DNA of 25,345 nucleotides from Microthrixaceae bacterium. GTDB lineage: Bacteria; Actinomycetota; Acidimicrobiia; Acidimicrobiales; Iamiaceae. The DNA is taken from contig JADJDU010000025.1 in NCBI GenBank assembly GCA_016702505.1, forward strand, positions 1 to 25,345. The letters are read 5' to 3'. The notes under the pieces were generated by a model. It was not told where the DNA came from. It made no database searches and saw only the letters and a program-made list of their open reading frames with translations. The position numbers and the translations under genes were made by a program. Of this stretch, positions 22,723 to 25,345 are shown piece after piece (the stretch's first letter is position 1; each line of letters begins with the position of its first letter).

Positions 22723-23854
22723 CTGACCCTCCAGGTCCGTTCAGCGCCACCGTCTGGGCACCGACACCGCCAGGCAACGGTGGACGATCCTCATGCTCGC
22801 GAGCCTCATCCGGCGTCCCCCAACCGCCACGGATGCGCAACGCCTCCACCTCCGCCTGCGTCTTCAAGTCCACCTTCACCAGCGCCCCGGTGTTGACCTT
22901 CACGTATTCCGACGGCGGCACCATCGAGGACACGAACTCCTCCATCAGAGTCACCCACCACCCCGCGTTATAGGTGAGGTAGTTCAGCGACCGCTGCTCG
23001 ACGTTCGCGTACGTCTGACTGTTACCGGACTCGCCACCGATCATCTCCGGCGGCACCAGGAAGAACCCGGCGATGTCGGCCTTGTTCGCCTTGATCGTCT
23101 CCAGGAACTGGGACTCCTCCGGGCTCACCTGGATCGCCTCGTAAGTGACACCCAACCCGAGCACCACCGGCTCACGACCAGACACCGCAGCCCTAAACCG
23201 CTCCTTGATCGTCGCCGCCTGATCCTGGGTTACCGGCTGGTCTGTCGACAGCACCGCCGAAGGGTGAGCGCCATCGCTGAACCACCGGCGACCGAACTCG
23301 CCAGCCGACAACCCCAAGCCCGTCATCGACGCCGCGTACTGCAGCGGGGACAACCCGATAGGCGACCCCGGAACAGTGAACGCAGGCCAATGCACCAAGT
23401 CATCACCGACCGGACGGCCATCAAGCAACCACTGCACCGACCCGACACCAACCGGCCGAGCCGACATCCTCGACGGAGACAAGATCTCCATCTGCACCGG
23501 ATACCCCAGCCGGTCACGAGCCGCCACCAGACCGAACACGTTCCCGGCCGTCAACCACGACATCAGCACCTGACGACGCCACCCGATCGCATGCATGTGC
23601 AACCACGGAGCCGACAGCAGCGGGGACGGCCGCTCAACCTCCACCGGCACACCAGCCGCCCGGCGGTACTGCTTCACCGGCAACGCCGACAACCGAGAGA
23701 TCAGATCCATACACGACCACACCGCACCCAACCGGAGCGCCTGGTCCACATCCGACACGGCACCATGACCGCCACCAGACCGACGGACACGCTCAGCCGC
23801 CAGCACCTCAGCCAGCGACCCGACAGAACGACGCTCAGGGCGGAACAAGCTCAT
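22715..23854 (-). CDS. Portal protein, HK97/SPP1-like family (379 residues)
   Basis: ATG at 23854 overlaps the upstream membrane-peptide stop. Blocks: LRLGAVWSCMDLISRLSALP, VKQYRRAAGVPVEVERPSPL, WRRQVLMSWLTAGNVFGLVA, WPAFTVPGSPIGLSPLQYAA, ATIKERFRAAVSGREPVVLG, FLETIKANKADIAGFFLVPP, EMIGGESGNSQTYANVEQRS, YLTYNAGWWVTLMEEFVSSM. These are the diagnostic Phage_portal motifs. Intact frame. Forms the dodecameric ring through which DNA enters, and docks the terminase. Confidence 0.92.
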   Translation of the reverse strand: MSLFRPERRSVGSLAEVLAAERVRRSGGGHGAVSDVDQALRLGAVWSCMDLISRLSALPVKQYRRAAGVPVEVERPSPLLSAPWLHMHAIGWRRQVLMSWLTAGNVFGLVAARDRLGYPVQMEILSPSRMSARPVGVGSVQWLLDGRPVGDDLVHWPAFTVPGSPIGLSPLQYAASMTGLGLSAGEFGRRWFSDGAHPSAVLSTDQPVTQDQAATIKERFRAAVSGREPVVLGLGVTYEAIQVSPEESQFLETIKANKADIAGFFLVPPEMIGGESGNSQTYANVEQRSLNYLTYNAGWWVTLMEEFVSSMVPPSEYVKVNTGALVKVDLKTQAEVEALRIRGGWGTPDEAREHEDRPPLPGGVGAQTVALNGPGGSDV

Positions 23855-23979
23855 GCCCGCACCTCAACCGCGGCGACCAAAGCCACCCCGGCCACCACCA
23901 AAGCCAACGGCACCGACCACATCGACACACCGACCACCACAAGGGCGAGACCGAACAACTCGAGCAACACGTGCACCAT
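23851..23979 (-). CDS. Hydrophobic membrane micro-protein between terminase and portal (42 residues)
   Basis: ATG at 23979 follows GGGGAGAGGAG, a strong ribosome site, 3-9 bases upstream, and the TGA overlaps the portal ATG. The sequence is nearly all hydrophobic: MVHVLLELFGLALVVVGVSM then WSVPLALVVAGVALVAAVEV-RA, two short membrane segments joined by W-S-V-P. Small membrane peptides here occur in other actinophages without known role. Intact. Confidence 0.65.
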   Translation of the reverse strand: MVHVLLELFGLALVVVGVSMWSVPLALVVAGVALVAAVEVRA

Positions 23980-23993
23980 CGGCTCCTCTCCCC

Positions 23994-25345
23994 TCAGTAG
24001 ACGCTCATCGACACATCAACAGCAGGCATCGACACAGCAGCGTGATGGGCCAACACCACAGCCACCAGCGGCGACATGTCATGGTCCCCACGACGATCAA
24101 TCAGCAGGGCATCCCCCGCCTTGCGCTTCTCCGCCCACGACACCGCCGACGACAACTCCGGCCGGTCACGGTGCACCACTTCCTCATCCACCACCGCATC
24201 AAAGAACCCCGCCGTAGCCAGCTTCAGGGCGGCAAACGCGACCCGCGTCACCGTGACTCCAGCAGCCTCCAGATCACCGATCAGCGCGGCCGCTGGACCC
24301 GCCTCATCAATCACCACCCGGCGCACTGCCCCATCGGCCACCAATGCGGCCACCTCGGCCACGACCCAGCCGGTGCCGGCGCCAGTCGCCACCACATCGA
24401 CCCCGATACCACCCTCCACGGCACTCGCCAGCCACCGCCACAGACGACGATGACCGATCCGGCCGCACCTCCACCGCAAGATCCACATCACCGGCCAGCC
24501 ACCCCGGCCGCCCAGCACGACGCCCCGACTCCCCGCTGCGACATGCCGACCAATCAGCCTCAGCGATCACAGACCACTGAGGGCCCAACCCGTTGTCAGG
24601 GTCAGGGAAGATCCCGAGCCGCTCACGAGCAAACTCGGCATCGGTCAGATTCGACCGCTCCACCGTCCCAATGAACTCCTCAGTGATCAGCGACCCGAGC
24701 GACGGGTTCCCCTCCAACCACGCTCCACGATCATCTAGCGCCCCAGCAACAGCATCGGCGTCAGAAGCATCGACATCGACGGACCACTCGGCGTAAGTGA
24801 TCTCACCCGCACGACCACGGGCGATGATCTTCCGCAAAGCATTCGACTCGGCCACCTCCAACGGGGCCGAGCTCGTCCACCACAGCTGCGGATCAGGACG
24901 GGCCGACATCGTTGGCAGCAGGGAACCGGAGATCGTTGATGTAGTAGGCCTCGTCCAGGACCACCCGGTCCCCGAGAAGCCACGACCACCACCCTTCGAG
25001 CGGGCCTTGAACTGGAGCCTCTTTCCGCTGCGAAGCTCGATCCGCTCCTTGCCGTTGCTGTCGTAAATCCCCTTGACCTCGGCCATCAACTCCGGCGTGG
25101 TCTCCACCAGAGTCCTGATCCTGGTGAAGTGCTCCAGCGACGTGTCGAACCGGTGCGCCGTGTGAGTGATCAGATCCACCGCGTCATCGAGGAAGAGCCA
25201 GTACAGCTCCGCAGCCTCCAGCACCCCGCCCTTACCGTTCTGGCGAGGAACCACCAACGCAACCTCGAACGAAGCGCAGAACCCTTCGGCGGTCTCCAGC
25301 TAGTGCGGCGTCGAGAACCAGTTCCTGCCACGGGGCACCAGGCCG
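23994..25345 (-). CDS. terL: Terminase large subunit, partial at the right edge, several frameshifts
   Basis: The stop is TGA 23994; the start lies beyond the window. Joined frames show PWQELVLDAAL, a frame change near 25300, FEVALVVPRQNGKGGVLEAA (Walker-A region RQNGKG), LITHTAHRFDTSLEHFTRIR, a change at CCCC 24970-24973 to GDRVVLDEAYYIND (Walker B with catalytic glutamate), WWTSSAPLEVAESNALRK (motif III), LITEEFIGTVERSNLTDAEF, then the nuclease domain (GDVDLAVEV, PDRSSSSVAVAG, RRVVIDEAGPAAALIGDLEA, GDALLIDRRGDHDMSPLVAV). Packages DNA through the portal and cuts concatemers. No small subunit is visible. Confidence 0.88.

Noticed and set aside
22793..24217. 474-codon plus-strand frame opposite portal and terminase, and a similar one at 18474-19844
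   Set aside because: Low-complexity arginine/histidine/proline translation, lying exactly opposite intact structural genes. Typical of high-GC DNA.

Overview
The window is a piece of a tailed-phage (siphovirus-type) genome or prophage, most likely infecting an actinobacterium. The evidence is very high G+C in coding DNA, frequent GTG starts, and a compact array of start/stop-overlapping genes. The gene set is HK97-type: terminase, portal, protease, capsid, tail tube, tape measure, fibre and endolysin. No host gene, tRNA, integrase or insertion sequence is visible. Every gene but one lies on the minus strand, so the genome reads right to left.

From the right edge: a partial large terminase (23994 to the edge), a 42-residue membrane protein, portal, prohead protease, major capsid protein, head-tail connector genes, major tail protein, a tail-assembly-chaperone candidate, a long tape measure (about 1020 residues), Dit-like and other minor tail proteins, and a fibre with a repetitive stalk and a lectin-like tip (to 8957). 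The lysis set follows: r1t-type holin, amidase endolysin and a membrane protein with a coiled coil. The late block ends at a hairpin terminator near 7033-7079.

At 6.3-7.0 kb is a control region. A leftward Cro/CI-like HTH gene has an apparently leaderless promoter carrying two tandem 10-bp repeats, and it faces the only rightward gene, a second HTH protein. Further left, the early or accessory block reads leftward as one chain of overlapping genes: two small unknowns, a PD-(D/E)XK exonuclease and a RecT-like annealing protein (a recombination pair), then a string of very small proteins. These include a 36-residue membrane protein, a hexapeptide-repeat beta-helix protein, a PGDYG-type protein, a CxxC zinc-knuckle peptide and a YG-dipeptide low-complexity protein.

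Many genes are split between frames although their protein sequence continues cleanly in the next frame. The switch points I could place lie mostly at runs of four to six C or G. I read this as uncorrected homopolymer indels rather than gene decay. I therefore annotate whole genes across frames and state where the frame changes. Coordinates of such genes are outer limits. No sequence search was possible, so family names rest on recognised motifs and gene order.
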